A stretch of 63,501 nt of DNA from Clostridia bacterium (GTDB taxonomy: Bacteria; Bacillota; Clostridia; TANB77; CAG-508). The position numbers were made by a program, and so were the translations under genes. A model generated the notes under the pieces. The model was not told the origin of the DNA. It did not search any database and saw only the letters and a list, made by a program, of their open reading frames with translations. Each line of letters begins with the position of its first letter. Position 1 is the stretch's first letter. The DNA lies in NCBI GenBank assembly GCA_022798335.1, contig JAAWMH010000014.1:1-63501 (forward strand), written 5' to 3'. This document shows, piece by piece, positions 17,801-26,804 of this stretch.

Positions 17801-18979
17801 TTACATAATTTTTCCTCCACCTAGTACAATATCCTCTAAATAAAAGACTACTGATTGCCCTGGTGTAATTGCTCTTTGTGACTCTTCAAATATTACTTCT
17901 GCTATTTGTCTATTTTCTTTATCTTTCAGTACCTTTAATATAGCTTTTGCTTCTGGTGAACGATAACGTATTTTTGCCATAATTGAAATTGGGTTTGAAA
18001 AATCCATATCTAATAAAAAATTTAGTTCATTTGCATAAAGCTTATTTGTATAAAGTTCTTGCTTTGTTCCTACTATTACTTCATTTTTTTCCTGGTTTAG
18101 CCTAAGTACATATAGTGGTTCTTTATAAGCAATTCCCATTCCTTTTCTTTGTCCTACTGTATAATAAATAAGTCCTTCGTGTTTCCCTAAAATAGTGCCA
18201 TCCTTTAAAACAATGTTTCCCTCTTTAGGCTTTAACTTCACTTTTTCTTTTAAGAACTTTCCATAATCATCATCTGGTATAAAGCACACTTCTTGGCTAT
18301 CTTTTTTATGCGCTACTTTTAAGTCATAATCTTCAGCAATTTTTCTTACTTCTTCTTTATTAGGTATTTTTTCTAATGGAAATATCATTTTAGGTAGCAC
18401 TTCTTTTGGTATTCCATATAAAAAGTAAGTTTGATCTTTCTTCTCTGCTTCTGATTTTTTCAATACATGAGTATGATATTTTTCCGAATATTCTACTTTT
18501 GCATAATGTCCTGTTGAAATATAATTACACTCTAATTCTATTGCCTTTTGATAAAAAGCTCCAAATTTTAAATATTTATTACATTCTACGCATGGATTTG
18601 GTGTTTTACAGTTTTCATAACAATGTACAAAATCATCTATTACATGTTGTTTAAATTCTGTTTCACAATTAAATGTATAATGTGGAATTTGTAATTTGCT
18701 ACATACTTGTTTTGCGTCATCTGCTGCACGAAAAGAGCAGCAGCCTCCTTCTATTTCTTGGCTGCTTCTATCTTCCCATAATTTCATAGTAGCTCCTATT
18801 ACTTGATAGCCTTGTTTTTTTAATAAAGCGGCTGCAACTGAACTGTCAACTCCGCCACTCATTCCAACTAGCACTCTAGGCTTTTCTTGTGCTACGCATA
18901 CTGACGCTGTATCAGGCATAGCCTTAACAGCCTCAGCAACTCCGCCACTCATTCCAACTAGCACTCTAGGTTTTTGCAT
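17801..18979 (-). CDS. mnmA: tRNA-specific 2-thiouridylase MnmA with 30-residue N-terminal duplication
   Basis: This enzyme thiolates U34 of Lys, Glu and Gln tRNAs. It shows the PP-loop GMSGGVDSSVAA, catalytic cysteines (NPCVECNKYLKFG and SQEVCFIPDDDYG), the GQRKGMG loop and the C-terminal beta barrel. The N-terminus is abnormal: KPRVLVGMSGGV occurs twice, 30 residues apart. Between the copies lies AEAVKAMPDTASVCVAQE, foreign to the family. The first copy lacks the Asp-Ser-Ser of the loop. The duplication is in frame, so the second copy can work. The gene starts one base after the aspS stop. Confidence 0.93.
   Translation of the reverse strand: MQKPRVLVGMSGGVAEAVKAMPDTASVCVAQEKPRVLVGMSGGVDSSVAAALLKKQGYQVIGATMKLWEDRSSQEIEGGCCSFRAADDAKQVCSKLQIPHYTFNCETEFKQHVIDDFVHCYENCKTPNPCVECNKYLKFGAFYQKAIELECNYISTGHYAKVEYSEKYHTHVLKKSEAEKKDQTYFLYGIPKEVLPKMIFPLEKIPNKEEVRKIAEDYDLKVAHKKDSQEVCFIPDDDYGKFLKEKVKLKPKEGNIVLKDGTILGKHEGLIYYTVGQRKGMGIAYKEPLYVLRLNQEKNEVIVGTKQELYTNKLYANELNFLLDMDFSNPISIMAKIRYRSPEAKAILKVLKDKENRQIAEVIFEESQRAITPGQSVVFYLEDIVLGGGKIM
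18847..18970. repeat. 34-bp direct repeat flanking an inserted hairpin inside mnmA
   Basis: Two identical 34-bp copies (18847-18880 and 18937-18970) lie exactly 90 bp apart. The 56 bp between them contain an imperfect inverted repeat at 18901-18936: CTGACGCTGT against ACAGCCTCAG (one mismatch), with an inner AGGC-ATA-GCCT. The insert is near 50 % GC, against about 30 % around it. Confidence 0.85.
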
Positions 18980-20740
18980 TTATTTTTCCTCTTCTATTAT
19001 TTTTATGTGTACATCTTCTAATTGTTTTTGACTTACCTTACTTGGAGCTCTCATTAATAAATCTCTTGCTTTTTTATTTTTAGGAAATGCAATTACTTCA
19101 CGAATATTTTTACTGTCTGCTACTAGCATTACCATTCTATCTAACCCTGGAGCTGCTCCTGCATGTGGTGGTGTTCCATATTGAAAAGCATTATATAAAG
19201 CTCCAAATCTTGTTTCTACTTCTTCTTCACTATAACCTGCTATTTCAAATGCTTTTACCATTAGCTCTGGGTCATGGTTTCTTACTGCTCCTGATGCTAC
19301 TTCATACCCATTACATACTACGTCATATTGATAAGCTAATATCTCTAATGGATTTTTGTTAAGTAATGCTTCCATTCCTCCTTGTGGCATTGAAAACGGA
19401 TTATGATTAAAGTCTATTGTTCCTTCATCTGATAATTCATACATTGGAAAATCTACAATATAACATAATTTATATACATTTTTTTCTAATAAATCTAAAC
19501 GATTTGCAAGCTCTATTCTAATTGCTCCTGCTATTTTTTGCACTACTTTTAGCTCGTCTGCCATAAAAAATACTGCGCTGCCAGCTTTCATTCCAATTTG
19601 TTCTAACTCTTTTTGTACTTCTGGCGTAATAAATTTAGAAATTCCTCCTGATAATACATTTTGCTCATCTACTTTTACCCATGCTAAACCTTTTGCACCT
19701 ATTTCTTCTGTTGCAAATTCTGTCATACTATCAAAGAATTTTCTGCCTTGCTTTTCTCCATTTAGAACTACTATTGCTTTTACTGTTTTCCCTTTAAAAG
19801 CATTAAACTCTACTTGCTCAAATATTTTTGTTACATCTTGTATAATAAGTGGATTTCTTAAATCTGGTTTGTCACTTCCATATTTCTCCATTGCTTCTAA
19901 ATATGGAATACGCATAAATGGCGTTTCATCTACTTTCCAACTAGTATGTGTTTTAAAAACAGTAGTAAAGATTTCTTCTAGCACTTTTAGTACATCTTCT
20001 TGCTGTGCAAAGCTCATTTCAAAATCTAATTGATAAAATTCTCCTGGTGCTCTATCTGCTCTTGGGTCTTCATCACGAAAGCATGGTGCTATTTGATAAT
20101 ATTTATCAAAACCTGAAACCATAAGCAATTGTTTGAATTGTTGTGGTGCTTGTGGAAGTGCATAAAATTCTCCTTTGTGTAATCTACTTGGTACTAAATA
20201 GTCTCTTGCCCCTTCTGGAGATGAATTAGCTAAAATAGGAGTTTGTATTTCAGTAAATCCTAATTCATCCATTTTCTTTCTAAGTGTTTTCATAATCTCA
20301 CTACGAAGTAAAATCGTATTATGTAATTTTTCATTTCTTAAGTCTAAAAAACGATATTCTAGTCTTAAATCTTCCTTTACTTCTCCTGTGTTTTCAGAGT
20401 TAACTTCAAATGGTAATACATTTTTACATTTTCCTAAAATTTCAATACCATTTGCTTCTATTTCTATTTCTCCTGTAGGTATTTTAGGGTTCTTATTAGA
20501 ACGTTCTATAACCCTTCCTTTTACTTGTAGTACGCATTCTGTTACAATGCTTTCTAAAATTTCTTTATTAATTGATTGATTTTCAGCAGAAATAACAATT
20601 TGGGTTATTCCAAATTGGTCACGCAAATCTATAAATAGCATAGAACCTAAATTTCTAATTTTTTGTACCCACCCTGCAAGAGTTACTTCTTCTTCTACAT
20701 TTTTAAGGGTTAATTCTCCGCAATTATGATTTCTATACAT
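18980..20740 (-). CDS. aspS: Aspartyl-tRNA synthetase
   Basis: This is a 586-residue class IIb enzyme. It has an N-terminal OB anticodon-binding domain (GWVQKIRNLGSMLFIDLRD), motif 2 (CFRDEDPRADRAPGEFYQLDFEMSF), the bacterial GAD insertion (about 300-420) and motif 3 (GAAPGLDRMVML). I chose the ATG at 20740 after AAGGAG; an upstream extension to 20800 adds unrelated sequence. Bacterial enzymes with the GAD domain may be discriminating or not. asnS nearby means Asn-tRNA need not be made from misacylated Asp-tRNA. Confidence 0.95.
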   Translation of the reverse strand: MYRNHNCGELTLKNVEEEVTLAGWVQKIRNLGSMLFIDLRDQFGITQIVISAENQSINKEILESIVTECVLQVKGRVIERSNKNPKIPTGEIEIEANGIEILGKCKNVLPFEVNSENTGEVKEDLRLEYRFLDLRNEKLHNTILLRSEIMKTLRKKMDELGFTEIQTPILANSSPEGARDYLVPSRLHKGEFYALPQAPQQFKQLLMVSGFDKYYQIAPCFRDEDPRADRAPGEFYQLDFEMSFAQQEDVLKVLEEIFTTVFKTHTSWKVDETPFMRIPYLEAMEKYGSDKPDLRNPLIIQDVTKIFEQVEFNAFKGKTVKAIVVLNGEKQGRKFFDSMTEFATEEIGAKGLAWVKVDEQNVLSGGISKFITPEVQKELEQIGMKAGSAVFFMADELKVVQKIAGAIRIELANRLDLLEKNVYKLCYIVDFPMYELSDEGTIDFNHNPFSMPQGGMEALLNKNPLEILAYQYDVVCNGYEVASGAVRNHDPELMVKAFEIAGYSEEEVETRFGALYNAFQYGTPPHAGAAPGLDRMVMLVADSKNIREVIAFPKNKKARDLLMRAPSKVSQKQLEDVHIKIIEEEK

Positions 20741-20838
20741 GTTTTTCTCCTTCTTCCTTTTTTCTTGATTTATTATACACCTAATTTTCCTTAGAAACAA
20801 TGTTTTAAGTCATAATTTTAGCACTTTTCCTATTTTTC

Positions 20839-20867
20839 TTGTTTTTTAACATTTTATGTAATATAAT
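20839..20867 (+). promoter_or_regulatory. Promoter of the gene at 20901
   Basis: TTGTTT, 17 bases, TATAAT. Confidence 0.55.
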
Positions 20868-20900
20868 AGGTGTATCTTTTTATTTTAAGGAGGAATTTTT

Positions 20901-21290
20901 GTGTTAGGACTCATTATGGAGGCTACTAAGGTATTTGAAGGTAACCGTAAAGATGCAATCTATGCTTGCTCCTACCTTGCCCAGCAGCTATTAGAAATTT
21001 ACAGCTGTACTTTTTCACCAGAGATAATCACTCCTGTTGGCGCTGCTATTAACCCATTTTTAGATATACGGACATTAAAACCTACAGAAAATGCTAAAAA
21101 GTATAGTTTTGCCTTTGTTGTTTATGACCTTTACGATGACTTAAAGCAACTCTTTGAAACTAAAGGCTATGTGGTTGAAACCCCTTCACAAGAGACCTCT
21201 ACACGCCTTTGTGGAACTTATTCTCTTGTATACTATCCTGGATTTTCTAACATTTTTGTTCTACGTACTCAAAATTCCTCAAAAGAGTAG
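20901..21290 (+). CDS. Hypothetical protein, GC-richer single-gene unit
   Basis: The 129-residue protein starts at GTG after AAGGAGG. It has a helical N-terminus (MEATKVFEGNRKDAIYACSYLAQQLLEIYSC split by short loops) and a C-terminal mixed region. I do not recognise it. It has its own promoter and terminator (a REP-like palindrome with T run). CGG at 21069-21071 is read as Arg (LDIRTLKP); a +1 shift there gives an immediate stop. Codons such as GCC and CTT occur more often than in the flanking aspS and asnS. Confidence 0.6.
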   Translation: MLGLIMEATKVFEGNRKDAIYACSYLAQQLLEIYSCTFSPEIITPVGAAINPFLDIRTLKPTENAKKYSFAFVVYDLYDDLKQLFETKGYVVETPSQETSTRLCGTYSLVYYPGFSNIFVLRTQNSSKE

Positions 21291-21312
21291 TCAAATTAGA
21301 ATTTCTCTTTTT

Positions 21313-21345
21313 GTGAGACATTAGGGACTGTCCCCAATGTCTCAC
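21313..21345. repeat. REP-like palindrome with T run, copy 2 (terminator)
   Basis: GTGAGACATTAGGGA pairs with TCCCCAATGTCTCAC (one wobble) around CTG and is followed by eight T. It terminates the gene at 20901. Confidence 0.8.
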
Positions 21346-21449
21346 TTTTTTTTGTTATTTCTATTAAATTATTGAAATTTATGGTATTTTTATTATATAA
21401 TTAGGGAAGTTTAATATTAACACTTCTTAGAAAGGATAAGGTGATTAAA

Positions 21450-22847
21450 ATGGAAACAAGTAAAATATTAGTTAAAGAATTATATAGGAATACAGATCAT
21501 TACATAAATCATACTGTAATCATATCTGGTTGGGTTAGAACTATTCGTGATTCTAAAAATTTTGGTTTTATTGAATTAAATGATGGCAGCTTTTTTAGTA
21601 ATGTTCAGGTTGTATTTGATACAGAGCTTTCTAATTTTGAGGAAGTAAAAAAACTTTCTATTAGTTCTTCTATTATTGTAACAGGTGAAGTTATAAAAAC
21701 AGAAAATGCAAAACAACCTTTTGAAATAAAAGCATTGCAAATAGAAATTATAAATCAAGCAGATTTAGATTATCCTCTTCAAAAGAAAAGACATTCTTTT
21801 GAGTATTTAAGAACAATTGGACACTTACGCCCTAGAACTAATACTTTTAATGCTGTATTTAGAGTTCGTAGTGTACTTTCTTTTGCTATTCATAAATTCT
21901 TCCAAGAAAGAGGTTTTGTTTATGTACATACCCCTATCATTACAGGAAGTGACTGTGAAGGTGCTGGTGAAATGTTTAGAGTAACCACTATGGATATGCA
22001 AAATCCTGCTAAATTAGAAGATGGGTCTGTTGATTTTTCGCAAGACTTTTTTGGAAAACCTTCTCATCTTACAGTAAGTGGTCAACTAGATGTTGAAACT
22101 TATGCGCATGCTTTTCGCAATGTTTACACCTTTGGTCCTACTTTTAGAGCAGAAAATTCTAATACTGTAAAACATGCCGCAGAATTTTGGATGATTGAAC
22201 CTGAAATTTGTTTTGCTAACTTGCAAGATGATATGAATTTAGCAGAAGATATGATTAAATATATTATTTCTTATGTACTTGAAAATGCTCCAGAAGAGAT
22301 GGCATTTTTCAATCAATTTGTAGATACTGGTCTTTTTGATAGATTACAAAATGTTGTAAATTCTGATTTTGGCAGAATTACTTATACAGATGCTATTGCT
22401 GAGCTAGAAAAAGTAAATAATCAATTTGAATACCCTGTACATTGGGGTACTGACATTCAAACAGAACATGAAAGATATTTAAGTGAGAAGCTTTTTGGTA
22501 AGCCTGTTTTTGTAACAGACTATCCAAAAGAAATTAAGGCTTTTTATATGAAGCAAAACCCTGATGGAAAAACAGTAGCAGCAACTGACCTTTTGGTTCC
22601 AGGTATTGGTGAAATTATTGGTGGAAGTCAAAGAGAAGATGATTTTGATAAACTAAAAAAACGCATTAGCGAACTTGGATTAAACGAAGAAGATTATTGG
22701 TGGTATATGGATTTAAGAAGATATGGAAGCTGCATTCATAGTGGCTTTGGTTTAGGTTTTGAAAGAATGATGATGTATTTAACTGGTATGCAAAATATTC
22801 GTGATGTTCTTCCATTTCCAAGAACACCTAAAAATTGTGAGTTTTAA
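21450..22847 (+). CDS. asnS: Asparaginyl-tRNA synthetase
   Basis: The 465-residue class IIb synthetase has an N-terminal OB domain ([25 protein letters not shown], written in two halves), motif 2 ([26 protein letters not shown]) and motif 3 ([15 protein letters not shown]). It lacks the GAD insertion, which separates it from AspRS. It charges tRNA-Asn with Asn. I chose the ATG at 21450 with AAGG-AAGGTG upstream. It is followed by a bidirectional terminator. Confidence 0.95.
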   Translation: METSKILVKELYRNTDHYINHTVIISGWVRTIRDSKNFGFIELNDGSFFSNVQVVFDTELSNFEEVKKLSISSSIIVTGEVIKTENAKQPFEIKALQIEIINQADLDYPLQKKRHSFEYLRTIGHLRPRTNTFNAVFRVRSVLSFAIHKFFQERGFVYVHTPIITGSDCEGAGEMFRVTTMDMQNPAKLEDGSVDFSQDFFGKPSHLTVSGQLDVETYAHAFRNVYTFGPTFRAENSNTVKHAAEFWMIEPEICFANLQDDMNLAEDMIKYIISYVLENAPEEMAFFNQFVDTGLFDRLQNVVNSDFGRITYTDAIAELEKVNNQFEYPVHWGTDIQTEHERYLSEKLFGKPVFVTDYPKEIKAFYMKQNPDGKTVAATDLLVPGIGEIIGGSQREDDFDKLKKRISELGLNEEDYWWYMDLRRYGSCIHSGFGLGFERMMMYLTGMQNIRDVLPFPRTPKNCEF

Positions 22848-22853
22848 AATATT

Positions 22854-22900
22854 AAAACGTGAGAAAAAAGAATTTTACTCCTTTCTCACGTTTTATTTTT
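22854..22900. terminator. Bidirectional terminator after asnS
   Basis: AAAACGTGAGAAA pairs with TTTCTCACGTTTT. It is shared with the convergent ftsH remnant. Confidence 0.8.
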
Positions 22901-22905
22901 AACAA

Positions 22906-24521
22906 TTAAATAAGGTTATTTTCTTTTAGGAAGCTTTCTACCTCTTCTTGAGACAAAGCCTCTTTTTCATATAGAAGTTTTGCTAGTCTTTCAATCGCTG
23001 CTTGGTTGCGCTTAATGATATCTTTTGCACTATCATATGCTATTTTACAATTTTGCTTGCACGCTCTAAATCATTAGAAGCTCCACTTGAAATATCGCCT
23101 AAGATAATTTCTTCTGCCGCTCGCCCTCCATACAGTACCGCAATTTGCTTTTTAAGTTCTTCTTTCCTGCTATATTTCGCATCAGGCTCATCAAAATAGT
23201 TGTAGCCTCCTGCATTTCCTCTTTGAACAATAGAAATTCCAAAGTTTTTAACAGTTGGTCTTAAAACAGCAGATACAATGGCATGACCTGCCTCATGAGT
23301 AGCAGTAAGCTTTTTGTCCTCTTCTGATACAGAAACATTTTTCTTTTCTAATCCTACTAATACTCTTGCAATTGCCTCACTAATATCTGTGTTATCAATG
23401 TATTGCTTTCCCTGGTTTACCGCATAAATAGCCGCCTCATTTAAGATATTAGCTAAATCTGCTCCTGAAAATCCAACCGTTTTTTGTGCAATTTCATCTA
23501 AGGAGATGTCTGCAGTTAGCTTTTTGTTTCTTGCATGAATTTTAAGAATTTCTTTTCTTGCAATGATATCTGGCTTTGAAATAAAAATATGTCTGTCAAA
23601 TCTTCCTGGTCTTAAAAGTGCAGGATCTAAAACATCTATACGGTTTGTTGCAGCAATTACAATAACACTATCACTGCTACTAAAGCCGTCCATCTCAGTT
23701 AAAAGTTGGTTTAAAGTTTGCTCACTATAGGTTCTTCCTCCATACCGAGATTGCGCTACTGCATCAATTTCGTCAATAAAAATAATGGCTGGAGCAACAT
23801 TTTTGGCTTTGGCAAAAAGTTTTCTTACCTTAGAAGCTCCTACTCCTACAAATTTTTCTTCAAAATCAGAACCACTCATTTGGAAAAATGGTACTCCTGC
23901 CTCCCCTGCAATTGCTTTTGCCAGCAAGGTCTTTCCTGTTCCAGGTTCTCCATTTAATAAAATCCCCTTGGGAATTTTTGCTCCCATTTCTTCATATTTT
24001 TTAGGATTTCTTAAGAATTGAACAACTTCTTCAAACTGTTCTCTTTCTTCATCAAGCCCTGCAACATCTTTAAATGTAGTAGCGGATTTAGCTGTTTGAA
24101 TATTTGCATTAGAAGTACTCATCATTGTTCTTAAACTTATAATCCAATATCCAATTATCACAATATACAAAATACTAGAAACATTAAAGCTAATTTCTTC
24201 TTAAAGTTTAAATTCTATGTTCGCCCCATTTTCAATTTCTTCCAAAATCAAGGTAGAAAATTCCTCTAAGCTTGGAACTATTGCTTTATTCTCTGTTCCA
24301 TCTGTTAAAAATATCTCTATTTTGTTTGTCCCTGCTGTTGCATTTACCTTTACAACCTCGTCACTTTTTATATAGTTAATTACTTGGTCATACGAAAAAT
24401 AGCTATCTTTTTCTGCCTTAACTGTCTGCAATATAATAGTTCCTACAATTGCTATTACAGCACAAAAAATATATTGCTTTATCCGTTTTTTGTTCACTTT
24501 GAAAACTTCCTTTCTTATCAT
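22906..24521 (-). pseudogene. ftsH: Decayed FtsH-type AAA+ zinc metalloprotease
   Basis: Three same-strand pieces make one FtsH. The N-terminal piece (24521-24201) has membrane helix 1 and the extracytoplasmic domain, and ends in an in-frame TAA after EFKL. Ten sense codons later the same frame continues with helix 2, the AAA domain ([28 protein letters not shown]) and the protease motif HEAGHAIV. It then stops at 23040 after LERASKIVK. A third piece (to 22906) reads as the FtsH tail (YDSAKDIIKRNQ), so about 100 residues are deleted between them. Unlike the other broken genes, the damage is a nonsense codon plus a deletion. It also contains in-frame CGG codons. It is probably a redundant copy. 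Confidence 0.8.
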
Positions 24522-24610
24522 TGTTTGTTAAAAAATGTATCCATTTTCTTCTTAACTACTTCTTTAACAACGCCAAAATCATATCATATATTTACATAAT
24601 TTGCAAGATA

Positions 24611-24640
24611 AAAAAGAAAAGAGGAACTTCTCCCTCTTTT
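24611..24640 (-). terminator. Terminator of the TrmH-family gene
   Basis: On the minus strand AAAAGAGG pairs with CCTCTTTT and a T run follows, directly after the restored stop. Confidence 0.7.
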
Positions 24641-24641
24641 C

Positions 24642-25452
24642 CTATTTTAAAACTTTTCTTCTCACATATTCATAAATAATAATACCACAAGCAACAGAAG
24701 CATTTAAACTTTCGGTTTTACCTAGCATTGGTATTTTTACTTTTTTATCTGCTAAAGCTTGGACCTCTTTTGAAACTCCATTTGCTTCATTTCCGAATAA
24801 CAATTACTTTTTTCTTGTATTCTATATCATAAATAGAATTATTAGTATCTAATGCACTTACTACTATTTCATATTTGTGCTTTTTTATTTCTTTTAAAGT
24901 ATTTATTAAGTTTTTACTTCTTATAATATTGATTCTAAAAATAGCTCCCATAGTAGAACGCACTACTTTTGGATTATAGGGGTCTGCACAATTTTCTGAA
25001 AGAATAATTTGTTTTAAATTACTACTATCTAAAGTCCTTAAAATGGTTCCTAAATTTCCTGGGTCTTGAATTCCATCTAACACTAGAATAATATCTTCTG
25101 TATAATTAATTTCTTCATAATGTGTATTTTTTTCTACTACTGCTAAAATTCCTTGTGGTGTTTGTACTTCTGAAAGAAGACTAAATAGTTTTTTTGTTAC
25201 ATAAAGGCACTCATATTTTGCTATTTCATATAAAAGACTTTGGTCTATTTTATTTTCTTGATAACTTGTTTGAACTTCTTCACAATCTTCACAAATAACA
25301 ATCATTTTAATTTTAGCATTTTCACTAATTGCTTCTTTTACTAATTTAATCCCTTCTATTAAATATTGATTTGTTTCATCACGATATTTTTTATCTTTTA
25401 ATTTTCTAATAGCCTTTATTTGCTCATTTTCTTTACTTGAAATAACTTGCAT
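24642..25452 (-). CDS. TrmH/SpoU-family RNA 2'-O-methyltransferase (extra C at 24795)
   Basis: The protein has an N-terminal substrate-binding domain (SSKENEQIKAIRKLKDKKYR, YLIEGIKLVKEAI) and a SPOUT knot with LDGIQDPGNLGTILRT. The raw frame stops right after VIVI. Skipping the extra C at 24795 (minus strand) before GGA restores the second knot motif GNEANGVSKEV, then IPMLGKTESLNASVA and the usual end YEYVRR. Without this the SAM-binding knot would be missing. The target is 23S rRNA or tRNA ribose. The exact subfamily is not resolved. Confidence 0.9.
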
Positions 25453-25489
25453 ATTCCTATTTCCCTCTTTCTTTTATTCTTTATGTATA

Positions 25490-26791
25490 TTACTTTTCTA
25501 CTAATTCAGGACATATTTCTCTTGGTAAATATTGTTCTGGCTTTAAGCCTAGTCTAGTTTTCGCATAAAAATAGGCAATTGTCATTAAAACTGTAAATAA
25601 AATTCCTGCTAGTATTGATGCATTGGCTGTATTAGTTATTCTTAACAACATAGAACCTATAAAAGAAAAAATCATTCTTGTAAAATTACAGTAAATTCCA
25701 TTCATTGAATAAATTTCTGGTAGCACTTTTTTATTTGCAAAATTCCCCATATACCTTTTTTTATTAATTTGATAAACACCTTTTGCATAGGCTCTAGCAA
25801 TAAATGCTACAATAATAAACATTAATTGTATTGCAAATGGTAATGGCAATAACACTACAATTCCTACTATAATAGAACCTATTGTAATAAGTAGTCCCAT
25901 CATAGTCATAGATTTATTATGGAATTTATTATGAAAATCTATACTTTTTGTTGAAAAAATACCTACTAATAATTGAAATGCTGCTAAAATAATGCCAATG
26001 TAATAAGATGGTATGTTTAATTCTTTTAAAACAGTTTCCTGATAGCTACTCATTAATGAAATTAGTCCCCATATTATTCCACTCATCATTAGCAATGTTT
26101 TAATCCTAGTAGAGTCCATAACAAACCTAAAACTTTCTTTTACCTCTTTTCCTGTCTGTTTCATACTCTCTTTTAGGTTCTTCTTTTTTTGTTTTTTATC
26201 TTGTAATTTCTCTATGTCAATAAAATTCATTGCTAGTATAACTGAAAGAATATTAACTGCTAAACATAGCCCCACTGGAATATAAGGATTTATACTATAT
26301 AGAAAACCTGAAATCAAAACAGAAGTAGCTCCTATATAGCAAAATCTTGAATATCCTTTTTCATCAATCTTTGCAAATATTTCTCCTTTTTTCTTGGTTT
26401 GTGGTATAGACGAATTTAAAAAGTTAGACTCTGCAATTCCTCTTATACTAAACCCAAAAGAACTAAGTATTTTAGCTACAATTAAATACACAAAATTTGG
26501 GCATAGCATAATAACTAACATTGCAATTGCAGTAATGACTTGCCCTAGTACAATTCCATTTTTCTTTCCTACCTTTTCTAATATAATAACACTTGGTATT
26601 TGAAATATAATACAAAAAAGTGCAAAAATACCAGAAGCAAGCACAATATCTGCTGGTTCAATTTGTTTTACTTGCGTTAAAAATAGAATTTCTACTCCAT
26701 AATAAAATATCCAATCTAATCCTATCATTTTATAAATAGGATATAGCTTCATATTATGTTTTCGAATATTAGCTAATACTTTTTCTTCCAT
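25490..26791 (-). CDS. Major facilitator superfamily transporter
   Basis: The 433-residue protein has about 12 hydrophobic helices in two halves joined by a basic cytoplasmic loop (DIEKLQDKKQKKKNLKESM, about 195-215). A typical MFS loop (KVGKKNGIVLGQ) lies after helix 2. The substrate cannot be told from the sequence; drug or small-molecule efflux is the usual guess. It is 14 bases downstream of mfd on the same strand and may be co-transcribed. Confidence 0.8.
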   Translation of the reverse strand: MEEKVLANIRKHNMKLYPIYKMIGLDWIFYYGVEILFLTQVKQIEPADIVLASGIFALFCIIFQIPSVIILEKVGKKNGIVLGQVITAIAMLVIMLCPNFVYLIVAKILSSFGFSIRGIAESNFLNSSIPQTKKKGEIFAKIDEKGYSRFCYIGATSVLISGFLYSINPYIPVGLCLAVNILSVILAMNFIDIEKLQDKKQKKKNLKESMKQTGKEVKESFRFVMDSTRIKTLLMMSGIIWGLISLMSSYQETVLKELNIPSYYIGIILAAFQLLVGIFSTKSIDFHNKFHNKSMTMMGLLITIGSIIVGIVVLLPLPFAIQLMFIIVAFIARAYAKGVYQINKKRYMGNFANKKVLPEIYSMNGIYCNFTRMIFSFIGSMLLRITNTANASILAGILFTVLMTIAYFYAKTRLGLKPEQYLPREICPELVEK

Positions 26792-26804
26792 TTTTTCCTC
26801 TTTT

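Noticed and set aside
20741..20900. T-box leader upstream of aspS
   Set aside because: No specifier stem, no TGGN-type T-box sequence and too little space; proS and asnS also lack one.
23040..24521. Two separate genes, an FtsH extracellular protein and a soluble AAA protease
   Set aside because: Both pieces lie in the same frame separated only by one TAA and ten sense codons, and the tail is deleted; one decayed gene explains this better.
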